Assembly (NCBI RefSeq): GCF_000092065.1
Contig: NC_009370.1
Location: forward strand, 62,001-126,000
Direction: 5' to 3'
Source of the DNA: Ostreococcus lucimarinus CCE9901
Taxonomy: Eukaryota; Chlorophyta; Mamiellophyceae; Mamiellales; Bathycoccaceae
DNA length: 64,000 nucleotides
Shown here: positions 26,242 through 35,002 of the stretch, one piece after another
Numbering within the stretch: position 1 is the stretch's first letter
How the letters are laid out: each line of letters starts with the position of its first letter
Made by a program: the position numbers and the translations under genes
Notes under the pieces: model-generated
Told to the model about the DNA's origin: nothing
Database searches by the model: none
The model's input: the letters and a program-made list of their open reading frames with translations, nothing else

Positions 26242-26554
26242 CGCGGCGCGGCGTCGCCGATTGTTTCAGAATTTAATTTGATTGAAGAGTTCGCCTCGCG
26301 AATGAAACGCGCTTCGCTCGCGATGCGCGTCCCTGGCGCGTCGCGGACGCGCGTCGAGCGCTTTGAAGCGTCGCGCGCGCGCGTCGCGCGTCGTTCGAGG
26401 CGCGCGCGCGCGTCGCGCGTCGTTTTGGCGACGCGGCGACCGACCGCGATGGCGCGTTGCGCGCAGAAAAAATCTTTGTATGGGTAAACAGTGTGGACGT
26501 TAAAACCAGCGGGACATCCCTCGCGCGCGGCCGCGCGCGCGACGGCAGACGGCG
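26242..26554. other. Divergent promoter spacer
   Basis: This 313-bp spacer lies between two divergent starts. It is dominated by CGCG-rich runs, with a GAAAAAATC tract near 26465. No gene or clear motif is seen. Confidence 0.5.
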
Positions 26555-27238
26555 ATGCGCGACGTCGAGCGCGCGCCGACGCGCGCGACGCCGCCGTCGT
26601 CGCCCGCGCGGCGCGCGACGGCGCGGAAGAGCGACGGCGGCGACGGCGCGCGGTCGTCGAACGACGCGCTCGAGCGCGAGAAAGGTCGCGAGTGGGACGA
26701 CGCGCGCGACGACGCGAGCGACGACGACGACGACGCGCGCGACGCGTACGTGATGCCGCCGTCGATCTGTCGACCGCTGGTGTACACGAGCTGGTTTCCG
26801 CTGGCGCCGGCGTGCGCGGCGATGGCGCGCGCGCCGCGGGACGCGCGCGCGCGGGGACTGGCGGCGCTGAGCGCGGCGCTGATCGTGAGCAGTTTCGGAC
26901 ACTGGCGGGCGCCGAAGTGGGACAGCCCGAGGCGGTACTTCGATCTGTTCGTCGTGTGGGCGTCGGTGGGGTACGGGTGCTGGTTGGCGACGACGATGGA
27001 GTGGGCGTACGCGCGCGGGTGGTGGTGCGGCATGCCGTTGGTGGGCGCGGCGTTCGTGGCGAACGAGACGGCGTTTCATCGAGAGTTGCGCGCGTGGAAG
27101 ACGTGTGGGGGGGCGACGAGGGCGCATCGGTGGTTTATTTATCGTCGGACGACGTGGACGCATCTCGTCGGCGTGCACGCGGGGAGCTCGACGGCGGCGA
27201 CGTGGCTCGCGTTGGGCGTCGCCGGCAGTCGCGGTTAG
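26555..27238 (+). CDS. Small multi-pass membrane protein, unknown
   Basis: The 227-residue protein has a low-complexity cytosolic N-terminus of about 65 residues with an acidic run (DDASDDDDDARD). It is followed by hydrophobic segments VYTSWFPLAPACAAMA, GLAALSAALIVSSFGHW, YFDLFVVWASVGYGCWLATT and GMPLVGAAFVANETAF, and the last one THLVGVHAGSSTAATWLALG. The histidines and RRYFD/WAYARGWW segments might be functional, but no family is recognised. A short 45-bp convergent gap follows. Confidence 0.6.
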   Translation: MRDVERAPTRATPPSSPARRATARKSDGGDGARSSNDALEREKGREWDDARDDASDDDDDARDAYVMPPSICRPLVYTSWFPLAPACAAMARAPRDARARGLAALSAALIVSSFGHWRAPKWDSPRRYFDLFVVWASVGYGCWLATTMEWAYARGWWCGMPLVGAAFVANETAFHRELRAWKTCGGATRAHRWFIYRRTTWTHLVGVHAGSSTAATWLALGVAGSRG

Positions 27239-27283
27239 TTTTATTCGTAGCGCATCAAGTCATCTAAATAGTAAATAGCACAT

Positions 27284-29494
27284 CTATGGTTTGTCGCTGC
27301 TGAATCGAGGCTCGTTGGCGACGCCAGAGGCGACGTCGGGGTCGTTCGCCGCCGCTTCGTAGTAACTATTCGGCAAGCCGAGCCAATACTTCCACATTTC
27401 TAATCCGCGGTTCCACTCCACGGGAGTTTCTTGCACCGGGCACGGATCATCATCGCTCGCCAAGTCGAACTCTGTCGATGTCGAAAGGACACCGTCGGTT
27501 GTGATGGCGCTCTCGGCGGCGCGACGCCTCAGCTCGCGACTTTTCGTCGCCCGGCGACGCGGGTTGACTCGCCCGGCGACGCCTTCGGATTTCGCCTCGA
27601 CGGCAGCCTTGAGAACAAATCGCAGTGTTCGTGATTCTTTCGCCGACGCTCCTCCCGCTGCTTGTAAATCCGCGATGACGCACTCGGCAATGTCCGACAT
27701 TCCGTGCAAACCGCAACCGTAGATGAGCGACTTTCGCATGCGAGCGTCCGGCGCCAGTCCAGCCGACTTTACGCACAAATTGTACACCTTAAAAGCCTCG
27801 CCCACGTTCCCTAGGCGAATGTACCCTTCTAATATCGAGCCGTACGTGGATACGTTGGGCGTGATGTTCTTCGCCTTCATGCCTTCGAGCGTCTCGACGG
27901 CGCGGCACATGTCGCCTTGACGCGCGTAGGCGTTGATTAAGCAATTGTACACGCCGACGTCCTCGACGACTTGTGGATCGGTTTCCAATTCGGCGATCAC
28001 CCATTGCGTCGCCGAGTCGTCCCCGACTTGCACGAAATACTTCAGCAGCGTCGTGTACGTCACGACATCGGGCTTCAAACCAGATTCTGATATCTCGCGC
28101 AAAATGTTCCACGCCTCGGCGGGAGCGCGAGCATTGATGCACGCGTCAATCAACGTGTTGTACGTCACCAAATCCGGTGGCACGCCGTCGTCTCGCATCC
28201 TATCAAACATCTCACGCGCACGTCGGAGAACTTCATCCGTGCGATCCGCCTTGCCGATGCCGCGCACGACGCCCTTGAGCAAGGAATTGTACGTCACGAC
28301 GCTCGGCTTGATTTTTGCGCGGCGCATCTCCGCCAGCGCCGTCTCGGCGAGCCCAATTTGCGCGCTTTTCGCCAAGCCGTCGATGAGTGTGGAATATGTG
28401 TACACGTTCGGCTTGACGCCGTCTCGAGCCATCCGACGAAGGAGCTCGTCCGCCTCGACCACTCGTCCCGAGTGCGCCAATCCTTGCACGAGCGCCGTGT
28501 ACGCCTGCACCCCGGGCCGACGTTCGACGCGCGGAGAGAATCGTACGCCCTGCTCAAGCGTATCCATGGCTAAATCTAATCTATCGCAGCTCACGTAGGC
28601 GTTCACTTTCGCCCCCCACGTCGCTTGATTCGGCGTCACGCCGAGCGTACGCATCGCCATCGAGCTCGCCTCGACGCCTCGTAAATTCTTCTCTCGCCCG
28701 TACCCGGTGATCAGCGTGTTAAACAATCTCGGTCCCGCCCTGACGCCTTCTGCAGTCATCTCCCTCAGCACGCGTTCCGCCTCCTCCACGCGCCCTTCGC
28801 TGACGTACGCCCCCACGCCCGCCGCGAACGCCGCTCCGTCCAACCGCAGCGGCGTCGCCCGCAACATCAACCACACCTCCACCGGACTCGGCGTCGCTCG
28901 CGCCTTCCCACTCGCTCTCGCATTCGCCGCACACCGACTCAACGCCGCGATCACATCCGTGTACGTTCGCAGCGTCGCGTGTTCATCGCTCGTCGCTCCC
29001 GGACCCTTCTTCGCAATCGCGTAAAACGCTCGCGTCGTCGCCAGCGTCACCGACGCATCGTCCCTCACCCCGCATCCCAGCCGCGCCACTCTTTCGAACG
29101 TTTTAGCTCTCACGCACGTTTTACACTTCGCCTTCGCGCACGCCTGCTCGACTTCGCGTATCAGCGCGCACGCCTTTTTCGCGCGCCGCGCCGCGTCCCG
29201 CTCGCTCGTCCCCGCGCCGTCGTCCCGCGTCAGCGCTTCGAGCGCGCCTTCGATCGCGCGCGCGTCGAGCGCGTCGAATCCATCGCGCGCGCCGTTTCGC
29301 ACCGCTTGGACGGACGCGAGCGCGCTCGCGAGCGCGCGCGCGGTGGTTTCGTCGTCCGGCGGCGGCGTGACGTCGCGCGTTTTCGCGCGCGCCGAGCGCG
29401 CCGCGCGGCCGCTCGTCGACGGCGCGCACCGCGCCGCTCGCGAGAGCGACGGCCGCGATGGCGCGCGCGCGCCGAGCGCGAGCGCGAGCGCCAT
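27284..29494 (-). CDS. Pentatricopeptide-repeat protein, P class, plastid or mitochondrial
   Basis: The 736-residue protein starts with a Ser/Arg/Ala-rich organelle leader. About ten 35-residue PPR motifs span residues 200-600, for example GVKPNVYTYSTLIDGLAKSA, KIKPSVVTYNSLLKGVVRGI, GVPPDLVTYNTLIDACINAR, GLKPDVVTYTTLLKYFVQVG and NITPNVSTYGSILEGYIRLG. These bind RNA one base per repeat, guided by residues at fixed positions, and act in organelle RNA processing or stability. No E, DYW or SMR domain is visible at the C-terminus, which is basic then Glu/Asp-rich. Two Cys-rich helical segments lie before the repeats. Confidence 0.93.
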   Translation of the reverse strand: MALALALGARAPSRPSLSRAARCAPSTSGRAARSARAKTRDVTPPPDDETTARALASALASVQAVRNGARDGFDALDARAIEGALEALTRDDGAGTSERDAARRAKKACALIREVEQACAKAKCKTCVRAKTFERVARLGCGVRDDASVTLATTRAFYAIAKKGPGATSDEHATLRTYTDVIAALSRCAANARASGKARATPSPVEVWLMLRATPLRLDGAAFAAGVGAYVSEGRVEEAERVLREMTAEGVRAGPRLFNTLITGYGREKNLRGVEASSMAMRTLGVTPNQATWGAKVNAYVSCDRLDLAMDTLEQGVRFSPRVERRPGVQAYTALVQGLAHSGRVVEADELLRRMARDGVKPNVYTYSTLIDGLAKSAQIGLAETALAEMRRAKIKPSVVTYNSLLKGVVRGIGKADRTDEVLRRAREMFDRMRDDGVPPDLVTYNTLIDACINARAPAEAWNILREISESGLKPDVVTYTTLLKYFVQVGDDSATQWVIAELETDPQVVEDVGVYNCLINAYARQGDMCRAVETLEGMKAKNITPNVSTYGSILEGYIRLGNVGEAFKVYNLCVKSAGLAPDARMRKSLIYGCGLHGMSDIAECVIADLQAAGGASAKESRTLRFVLKAAVEAKSEGVAGRVNPRRRATKSRELRRRAAESAITTDGVLSTSTEFDLASDDDPCPVQETPVEWNRGLEMWKYWLGLPNSYYEAAANDPDVASGVANEPRFSSDKP

Positions 29495-29680
29495 CGCCGC
29501 GGAGTGCGGTCGAACGACGGCGAATGGGCGATTGAGGAGTTGGATAGAGGCGGGACGACCGGGACGCGCGCGCGACGCGACGACGAAGCGCGGTCGACGA
29601 GGGCGAACGATCGAGACGGAAACGGAGAAAGAATGATGATTGAACGCGAGCGAAACGACGCTAAGGGCGGTCGGGCGCGG

Positions 29681-30937
29681 TCAACAGCACGCGCCGCCGG
29701 CGGGGGCGGCGCTGGATGAGGCGGCGACGGGCGACGGACCGCAATCGAACAAGCCGTAGTGCGTGGAGCGGTCGCCGACGAGGGTGAAGTACTTGCCGAG
29801 CCAGGTCTCGCCGACCATGGATCCCGTGTTCCCGCACACGAGCATGGGTTTGTTCTTTTCGAATCGGTGATGGTCGTCGAGTTGGTACGCGTTCGGCGCG
29901 CCCGGTAAGCCGCCGTTGTACACGGCGTATTGGCCGTAGTCTTCGCAGAGCGTCTCCAAGCAACCCGGGGGAAGCTTGAACAGGCGGTAGGTGATGGAGT
30001 AGAACTTGGCCTCGCCCAAAAGTTCTGCGAGCGCGGGATCGCGCACTTCGATCTCGTGACCGGCCAAAACGCGCGGATCGGTAAAGCCGACGGCTTGGCA
30101 AAGACGCTTGAAGTCTTCGACGTACATGGCGCCGCCGAGGCACTCGCCGAGTAAAATTTCGTGCGAGCGCAAATCTTCCTGAAGTCTTCGGTCGCAGTAC
30201 ACGTCGCTGAAGTAAAACTCGCCGCCGTTCGCCAAGACGCGGTACGCCTCGCTCAACACCGCGGGCTTATCGGGGCTCAGATTGATGACGCAGTTGCTGA
30301 TGATCATGTCCACCGACGCGTCGGGCACCCCCGCGGCTTTCAAATCCTCAATGGTTCCCTTCTCAAATCGCATGTTCGCCTTCGCGTACCCGAGCGTCTT
30401 CGTGCAGTATTCATCCACGTATTTTCTCGCCACCTCCAACTGTCCATCCGTCATGTCCACTCCCAACACGCTTCCGTTTTCGCCGACGAGCTTCGCCGCG
30501 ACGTAACAGTCTCGTCCGCTTCCGCTTCCCAAATCCAGCACGCGCAGTCCATCGATCCCGATCGGCGTCGGACTACCGCATCCGTAGTATTTCGCCTTGA
30601 CCTCATCCGGCACCTCTCGCAGCGCCTCGCGCACGGCTTTCGGGATTTGTTCGCTCGGCGTGCAGCACGCGCTCGTCTTCAAGTCGTCGCTCGTGCTCAG
30701 CGTCTCGCCGTAGTACTTTTGCACGCTCGCGCGCACGCTCGCGTCGCCGCCCGGTGCGATGATCGTGGCGCCGAGCAGCGCGTCCAGGGCGCCGCTCGAG
30801 CTCGAGCTCGCGCGCGCCCGCGCGCGCGTTCGAGCCGACGTCGCGCGCGGTGACGTCGCGCTCGAGCGCGACGAATCGCGACGGCGCGTCGCGCGCGTCG
30901 CGCGCGCGGGCGCGGCGGTGACGGTCGCGGACGCCAT
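29681..30937 (-). CDS. arsM: Arsenite S-adenosylmethionine methyltransferase
   Basis: From the ATG at 30937 the protein has 418 residues. A Ser/Arg/Ala-rich leader of about 45 residues suggests an organelle, probably plastid. The SAM site is VLDLGSGSGRDCYVAA, and the three arsenic-binding cysteines of ArsM/AS3MT appear as TSACCTPSEQ, ISNCVINLS and GECLGGAMY. The protein methylates As(III) to methyl- and dimethyl-arsenicals, the common algal detoxification route. It ends in a Cys pair (GGACC), as many ArsM tails do. The C-terminal VYNGGLPGAPNAYQLDDHH is typical of eukaryotic forms. Confidence 0.95.
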   Translation of the reverse strand: MASATVTAAPARATRATRRRDSSRSSATSPRATSARTRARARASSSSSGALDALLGATIIAPGGDASVRASVQKYYGETLSTSDDLKTSACCTPSEQIPKAVREALREVPDEVKAKYYGCGSPTPIGIDGLRVLDLGSGSGRDCYVAAKLVGENGSVLGVDMTDGQLEVARKYVDEYCTKTLGYAKANMRFEKGTIEDLKAAGVPDASVDMIISNCVINLSPDKPAVLSEAYRVLANGGEFYFSDVYCDRRLQEDLRSHEILLGECLGGAMYVEDFKRLCQAVGFTDPRVLAGHEIEVRDPALAELLGEAKFYSITYRLFKLPPGCLETLCEDYGQYAVYNGGLPGAPNAYQLDDHHRFEKNKPMLVCGNTGSMVGETWLGKYFTLVGDRSTHYGLFDCGPSPVAASSSAAPAGGACC

Positions 30938-31119
30938 CGTTCGCGCGCGCGTGGATTTCGGCGCTCGCGCGCGCTCGCGTCGATCGCGCGCGCGTCGGTG
31001 TGGAGATCGCGCGTCGACGCGCGCGGGTCGAGTCGGGACGCGCGAGCGGCGGCGAAGCGCGCGAACGAAGGCATCGCGATGGTGACGACCGCGGCCGGCG
31101 GCGTCGAACATTGATGACG

Positions 31120-32658
31120 CTAATTAAATCCCGCGATGACGTTTTCGGTGCCCCACTTGCCCCAGTCCGGGAGCGCGGCCGACGCCTCGTTCACGGCGTC
31201 GACGAGGGCGCGCACCAAATCGTTGTTCATGCCCTTCGGCGGGTCGGGGATCTTTTTGGGAGGGTACGCGTGGGAGTACGAACGCTTGTCGAAACGCCAG
31301 GCGCCGATTTTCCCCGGAGTGAAGACGCCGTCTAAGTCGTAATCCATGCCGTAGGTGAAGTGGATGGAGATGAAGTCGCCGACGGCCTTGTCCCACGGCG
31401 GCTGCGCCGCCATTTGCGGTCGCAAATCGTGCGAGATCCCGAGCTTGTACGCGGCTAACGTGTATCCGTACATCTCGATCACCCATCCCCACGCCGCTTT
31501 GGCGTCTTTGTCTTTTTGTAGCGCCACCGACATCTCCGCCCACGCCGGGGCGAGACGCTCGAGGTCGTCTTTTCTAATGAACACGGGCGAGCTGCCGATA
31601 CCGTCGATATCCTTCATCTCTTCATCCGTGATTCCCGGCAAAAACCGCCTGACGATGTCCGGTTTCTCTTTGGGATTGATGTAAAAGAATGGAAACGCCG
31701 CCGGCGTGTCGCCGCGCATCAAGTTTGGCACGGGTTTAATGTACAAGTGGTCCGGCTCCGCCATCAAGATGAAGTCTTCTTCGATTTGCGGACACTTTTC
31801 AAAAAACTGCACGAACGCAAACGGGCGGCTCAAGACCACGAACCCTAACTCATCCTCTAATCTATCCACGATGCACGTCGGAATTTCGTCCTCTAACCCA
31901 TCCGCGACGTCGTGAAGCACGCGCGTGAACCCGCCCATCTGCCCGTTCGGTCCTTGCGCGGCTTTTTGCTTTTGAAAGTGATAATACATCACCCGCGCCT
32001 GCCACCCCTGATACACCGCATTATTCGTCGTCATCACCACGTGAAACTTTCGCGACGGATCGGGATCGCCCCGCATGTCATCCTGCACGTATATCGATCC
32101 GCTCGTCCACGGATTACCGCCGCCCTCCGTCCCCGTCGTCATCGTCGCGCGCGCCTGCTTCTTCAACCAACACGACTTGTGAGGTTGTCCCAGGCACCCG
32201 CTCTCGAATCCACACCACACGAACACCGTGCATCCTTCGTCTCGCATCTCCACGCACGCGTCGTGACACGCCTCGGCGCTGTCTTTCAGGAACTTGTCTC
32301 CCCACTTGACGACGTCGCCGCCGGCTTCGAAGCCTTCGCGCGGTTGAAAGCCGCTCAGCTTCAACGTCTCCGCGCGCGCGCGACGCGTCGTCCGCGCGCG
32401 CGGTCCGACGCGCGCGGTCGCCACCGACGACGGTTCGGCCTCGCTCGGCGATTCGGGCGCGTCGACGCGCGCGCTCGACGTCGAGCGCGCGTCGAGCGGC
32501 GCATCGATGGATGTCAAAGTTTCGCGCGCTGTTCGCGCGCGCGACGGCGGACGAGGCGGTGATTTCACCGCGGGGTAACCCGTGAACGCGATGTACGCCA
32601 AGCACAGCGCGAACGCGGCGCGCGCGAGCCCGCGACGGCGAGGTTTCGCCGCCGGCAT
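31120..32658 (-). CDS. HPAT/peptidyl-serine glycosyltransferase family protein with PAN-like domain
   Basis: From the ATG at 32658 the protein has 512 residues. A basic start, one hydrophobic anchor (ARAAFALCLAYIAFTGY) and a Ser/Pro/Arg stem give a type II Golgi layout. At about residues 115-190 a Cys-rich segment (CHDACVEMRDEGCTVFVWC, then CW) resembles a PAN/apple domain. The catalytic part has KFHVVMTTNNAVYQGWQARV, ILMAEPDHLYIKPVPNL and AAFPFFYINPKEKPDIV, matching hydroxyproline O-arabinosyltransferase and serine O-galactosyltransferase relatives that modify cell-surface glycoproteins. The donor sugar cannot be read off. The algal surface is scaled or naked, so substrates may be surface glycoproteins. 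Confidence 0.88.
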   Translation of the reverse strand: MPAAKPRRRGLARAAFALCLAYIAFTGYPAVKSPPRPPSRARTARETLTSIDAPLDARSTSSARVDAPESPSEAEPSSVATARVGPRARTTRRARAETLKLSGFQPREGFEAGGDVVKWGDKFLKDSAEACHDACVEMRDEGCTVFVWCGFESGCLGQPHKSCWLKKQARATMTTGTEGGGNPWTSGSIYVQDDMRGDPDPSRKFHVVMTTNNAVYQGWQARVMYYHFQKQKAAQGPNGQMGGFTRVLHDVADGLEDEIPTCIVDRLEDELGFVVLSRPFAFVQFFEKCPQIEEDFILMAEPDHLYIKPVPNLMRGDTPAAFPFFYINPKEKPDIVRRFLPGITDEEMKDIDGIGSSPVFIRKDDLERLAPAWAEMSVALQKDKDAKAAWGWVIEMYGYTLAAYKLGISHDLRPQMAAQPPWDKAVGDFISIHFTYGMDYDLDGVFTPGKIGAWRFDKRSYSHAYPPKKIPDPPKGMNNDLVRALVDAVNEASAALPDWGKWGTENVIAGFN

Positions 32659-32732
32659 CGCGGCGCGCTGTGCGGCGCGACGCGCGAGACGCGAAGACTG
32701 GAGATTACACGCGCGACGCGCGCGCGACGAAT

Positions 32733-33752
32733 CTACGACGACGATCGCGGCGACGTCGGCGATGCGATGACTGGTAACTCGACGTCCGACTCGCGACCGG
32801 CGACGCCGGCTTCGACCGCCGAATCTCTCGCGGCGGCGGCGGCGCGCGCGGCGGCTTCGTCCGACTCGGCGATTTCCCTCGCGAACGTCTTCGCGCTCTC
32901 GTCCTCGCTCACTCGCGCGTCGAAGCGCACGCGCGGAGGCCCTATTTTCGCGAACCACACCTCGTAGCAATTCTTCAACACGCTCCCGGTGTTGTACGGA
33001 TTCGCTCGCCAACCGTGCGCGTCTCTAAAATTCTCGTACGTCGTCTGATTCGTCGACACTAAATACGCGTGAAAACAACTCAACGCCCCCACGAACACGA
33101 ACGCCACGAACGCCACGAAGAACACCGCGATCGCCGCCCCAGATTTCTTCATCCCTCGATAGCTCACGCTGTATCCGCACGTCGTCATCGTGAACGCGCA
33201 CAGCGCCGTCGTCCCGTACGTAAACATCAAAAACGCCCTATAATTTCTCTTCCCGATCGTCGTCCCCGTCCACGGGCAGTGATGATCGAACTTTTCCACG
33301 CAATCGTTGCACACGCTGCAGTGATGCGCGCGCGGCGGTTGGAAGTACCCGCACGTGTCGTTCCACCTCGTCGTCGTCGTCCGTCCCGTCGTCGCCACCG
33401 TCGTCTCCCTCGTCTTCCCTCGCATCGAGCTCGTCCGCCCATCGCGCGCCAATCGCGGCAGAATTCCGGGATCCGTCAGCGCCGTCTTCGCCAACCATCC
33501 CAGGCACCACGCCGGCAGCGCCACGCCGCACGCGAGCGTCCACGCGCCGAGTTTCCGTCGCAACAGCGGTTCGATGACGACCAGAAGATTCACGAGCGAC
33601 GGCGCCGCGATCAGCGCCGCGGTGCACAGCGCCGCGCGCGGCCGCGGACCGGCGACGCATCGTCCATCGCACGCGAACGTCTCGTTTCCGGGCCAGCGCT
33701 CGTGCACGCGAGGCGACGGCGCGGCGATTTCGGAATCCGGCGACCGGGACAT
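32733..33752 (-). CDS. DHHC-type protein S-acyltransferase, zinc ligands incomplete
   Basis: From the ATG at 33752 the protein has 339 residues, with four membrane spans flanking a cytosolic cysteine-rich domain. The catalytic core reads FDHHCPW, and HHCSVCNDCVEKF precedes it. Two expected zinc ligands are changed. The first CxxC has only its second Cys (NDTC), and the family's NCIG or QCIG after DHHC is TTIG here. RNYRAF follows as usual. S-acyltransferases attach palmitate to cytosolic protein cysteines at Golgi or other membranes. The C-terminus is acidic and Ala-rich. The start is 40 bp from the divergent NAD(P)HX dehydratase gene. Confidence 0.88.
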   Translation of the reverse strand: MSRSPDSEIAAPSPRVHERWPGNETFACDGRCVAGPRPRAALCTAALIAAPSLVNLLVVIEPLLRRKLGAWTLACGVALPAWCLGWLAKTALTDPGILPRLARDGRTSSMRGKTRETTVATTGRTTTTRWNDTCGYFQPPRAHHCSVCNDCVEKFDHHCPWTGTTIGKRNYRAFLMFTYGTTALCAFTMTTCGYSVSYRGMKKSGAAIAVFFVAFVAFVFVGALSCFHAYLVSTNQTTYENFRDAHGWRANPYNTGSVLKNCYEVWFAKIGPPRVRFDARVSEDESAKTFAREIAESDEAAARAAAAARDSAVEAGVAGRESDVELPVIASPTSPRSSS

Positions 33753-33792
33753 CGTTCGCGCGTCGCGCTGTGGCGGCACGGCGCGACGCGCG

Positions 33793-34881
33793 ATGCGCGC
33801 CGACGCGCGCGCGGGCGAAGGCGCGAGACTGTTGGCGGCGTTCGCGACGCGCGTCGTCCCGCGATTGGCGCGCGCGCGCGCGCACAAGGGGTCGCACGGC
33901 GGGAAGATCGCCGTCGTCGGTGGGAGCGAACTGTACGCGGGCGCGCCGTACTTCGCGAGCGCGGCGGCGATGCGCGCGGGGTGCGATCTGTGTCACGTGT
34001 TCACGCACGCGAAATGCGCGCCGGTGATGAAGGGGTACGGGCCGGACCTGATCGTGCACGAGGCGTGGTCGCGGGACGCGCGCGAGGCGACGCGCGGAGC
34101 GAAGACGGAGACAGAGACGGAGAACGAACGATCGATCGATCTCGTCGAGGCGTTCGGGAGGTTTAGGATCGATAACGCGGTGATCGGACCGGGATTGGGG
34201 CGCGGGGCGGCGCTGGAGGCGGTGGAGGCGCTGAGAGAGGTCGCGGCGGCGTGCGTCGTGGACGCCGACGGGTTGAAGGCGCTGGAACCGACGAGCGCGG
34301 ACGAGGACGGCGCGGAGGCGGCGCGAGGGAGAAATCCGACGGCGCTGGCGACGCCAAATAAGATGGAACTGTGGCGATTGGTGCGAAAGGCGTCGGGGGC
34401 GTTCGAGGGGGGGGTGACGACGATGGATTTGAGCGCGCGCGAGGACAGGGAGAAAATAGCGAGCGCTCTGCGACGGTACGCCGGCTATAATTTCCTCGTC
34501 AAGGGCGAAGACGATTACTTATTCATTCAACACTGGGACGTCGCGCCGTCGGTGTGCGACAGCGAGCGCGCGGCGAGCGGCGACGCGTCGATCGTTCGGC
34601 TCCGTTTCGACGGCGTCGGCTCGCCGAAACGTTCCGGCGGTCAGGGCGACATTCTCGCCGGCGTCCTCGCGGTTTTTCTCCTCTGGTCCCAGCGCACGGA
34701 CGCCACGACCGCGAGCAATCGTTTAGACGATTACGTCGCCGCCGTCGGCGCGGCGTGTTTCCTCGTGAAAGCCGCCTCGAGCGCGGCGTATCGCGAGTAC
34801 GGTCGCGGCGCGCACGCGCAAGACGTCCTCGCGCGCGTCGCCTCGACGTTCATGGCGCATTTAGAACCCGATCTCTCCTAG
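33793..34881 (+). CDS. ATP/ADP-dependent (S)-NAD(P)H-hydrate dehydratase, YjeF C-terminal (CARKD) type
   Basis: The 362-residue protein is a ribokinase-like repair enzyme that dehydrates damaged NAD(P)H hydrates. Signatures are KGSHGGKIAVVGGSELYAGA (entry to the Rossmann core), VIGPGLGRG, DADGLKAL and TPNKMEL. The site GSPKRSGGQGDILAGVLAV follows, with the catalytic Asp in GQGD. No N-terminal YjeF epimerase domain is fused. A short basic N-terminus of about 30 residues could target it to an organelle, as known in plants. Start chosen at ATG 33793. Confidence 0.93.
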   Translation: MRADARAGEGARLLAAFATRVVPRLARARAHKGSHGGKIAVVGGSELYAGAPYFASAAAMRAGCDLCHVFTHAKCAPVMKGYGPDLIVHEAWSRDAREATRGAKTETETENERSIDLVEAFGRFRIDNAVIGPGLGRGAALEAVEALREVAAACVVDADGLKALEPTSADEDGAEAARGRNPTALATPNKMELWRLVRKASGAFEGGVTTMDLSAREDREKIASALRRYAGYNFLVKGEDDYLFIQHWDVAPSVCDSERAASGDASIVRLRFDGVGSPKRSGGQGDILAGVLAVFLLWSQRTDATTASNRLDDYVAAVGAACFLVKAASSAAYREYGRGAHAQDVLARVASTFMAHLEPDLS

Positions 34882-35002
34882 TTAGCGTTTTGCGATAGTC
34901 ATCGACGGCCTCCGCCGTCGTCCGCGATCGGTGATTCGTTCGTTTCTTCGTCTCGCCGCCGGCGCCTCGCCGCCGTCCCCAAACCTCGAAGCGCCGCCCG
35001 CC

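Noticed and set aside
31120-33012. N-terminal extension of the HPAT-like protein to 33012
   Set aside because: The extension overlaps the 3' part of the DHHC gene and is low-complexity. ATG 32658 gives a clean type II anchor.
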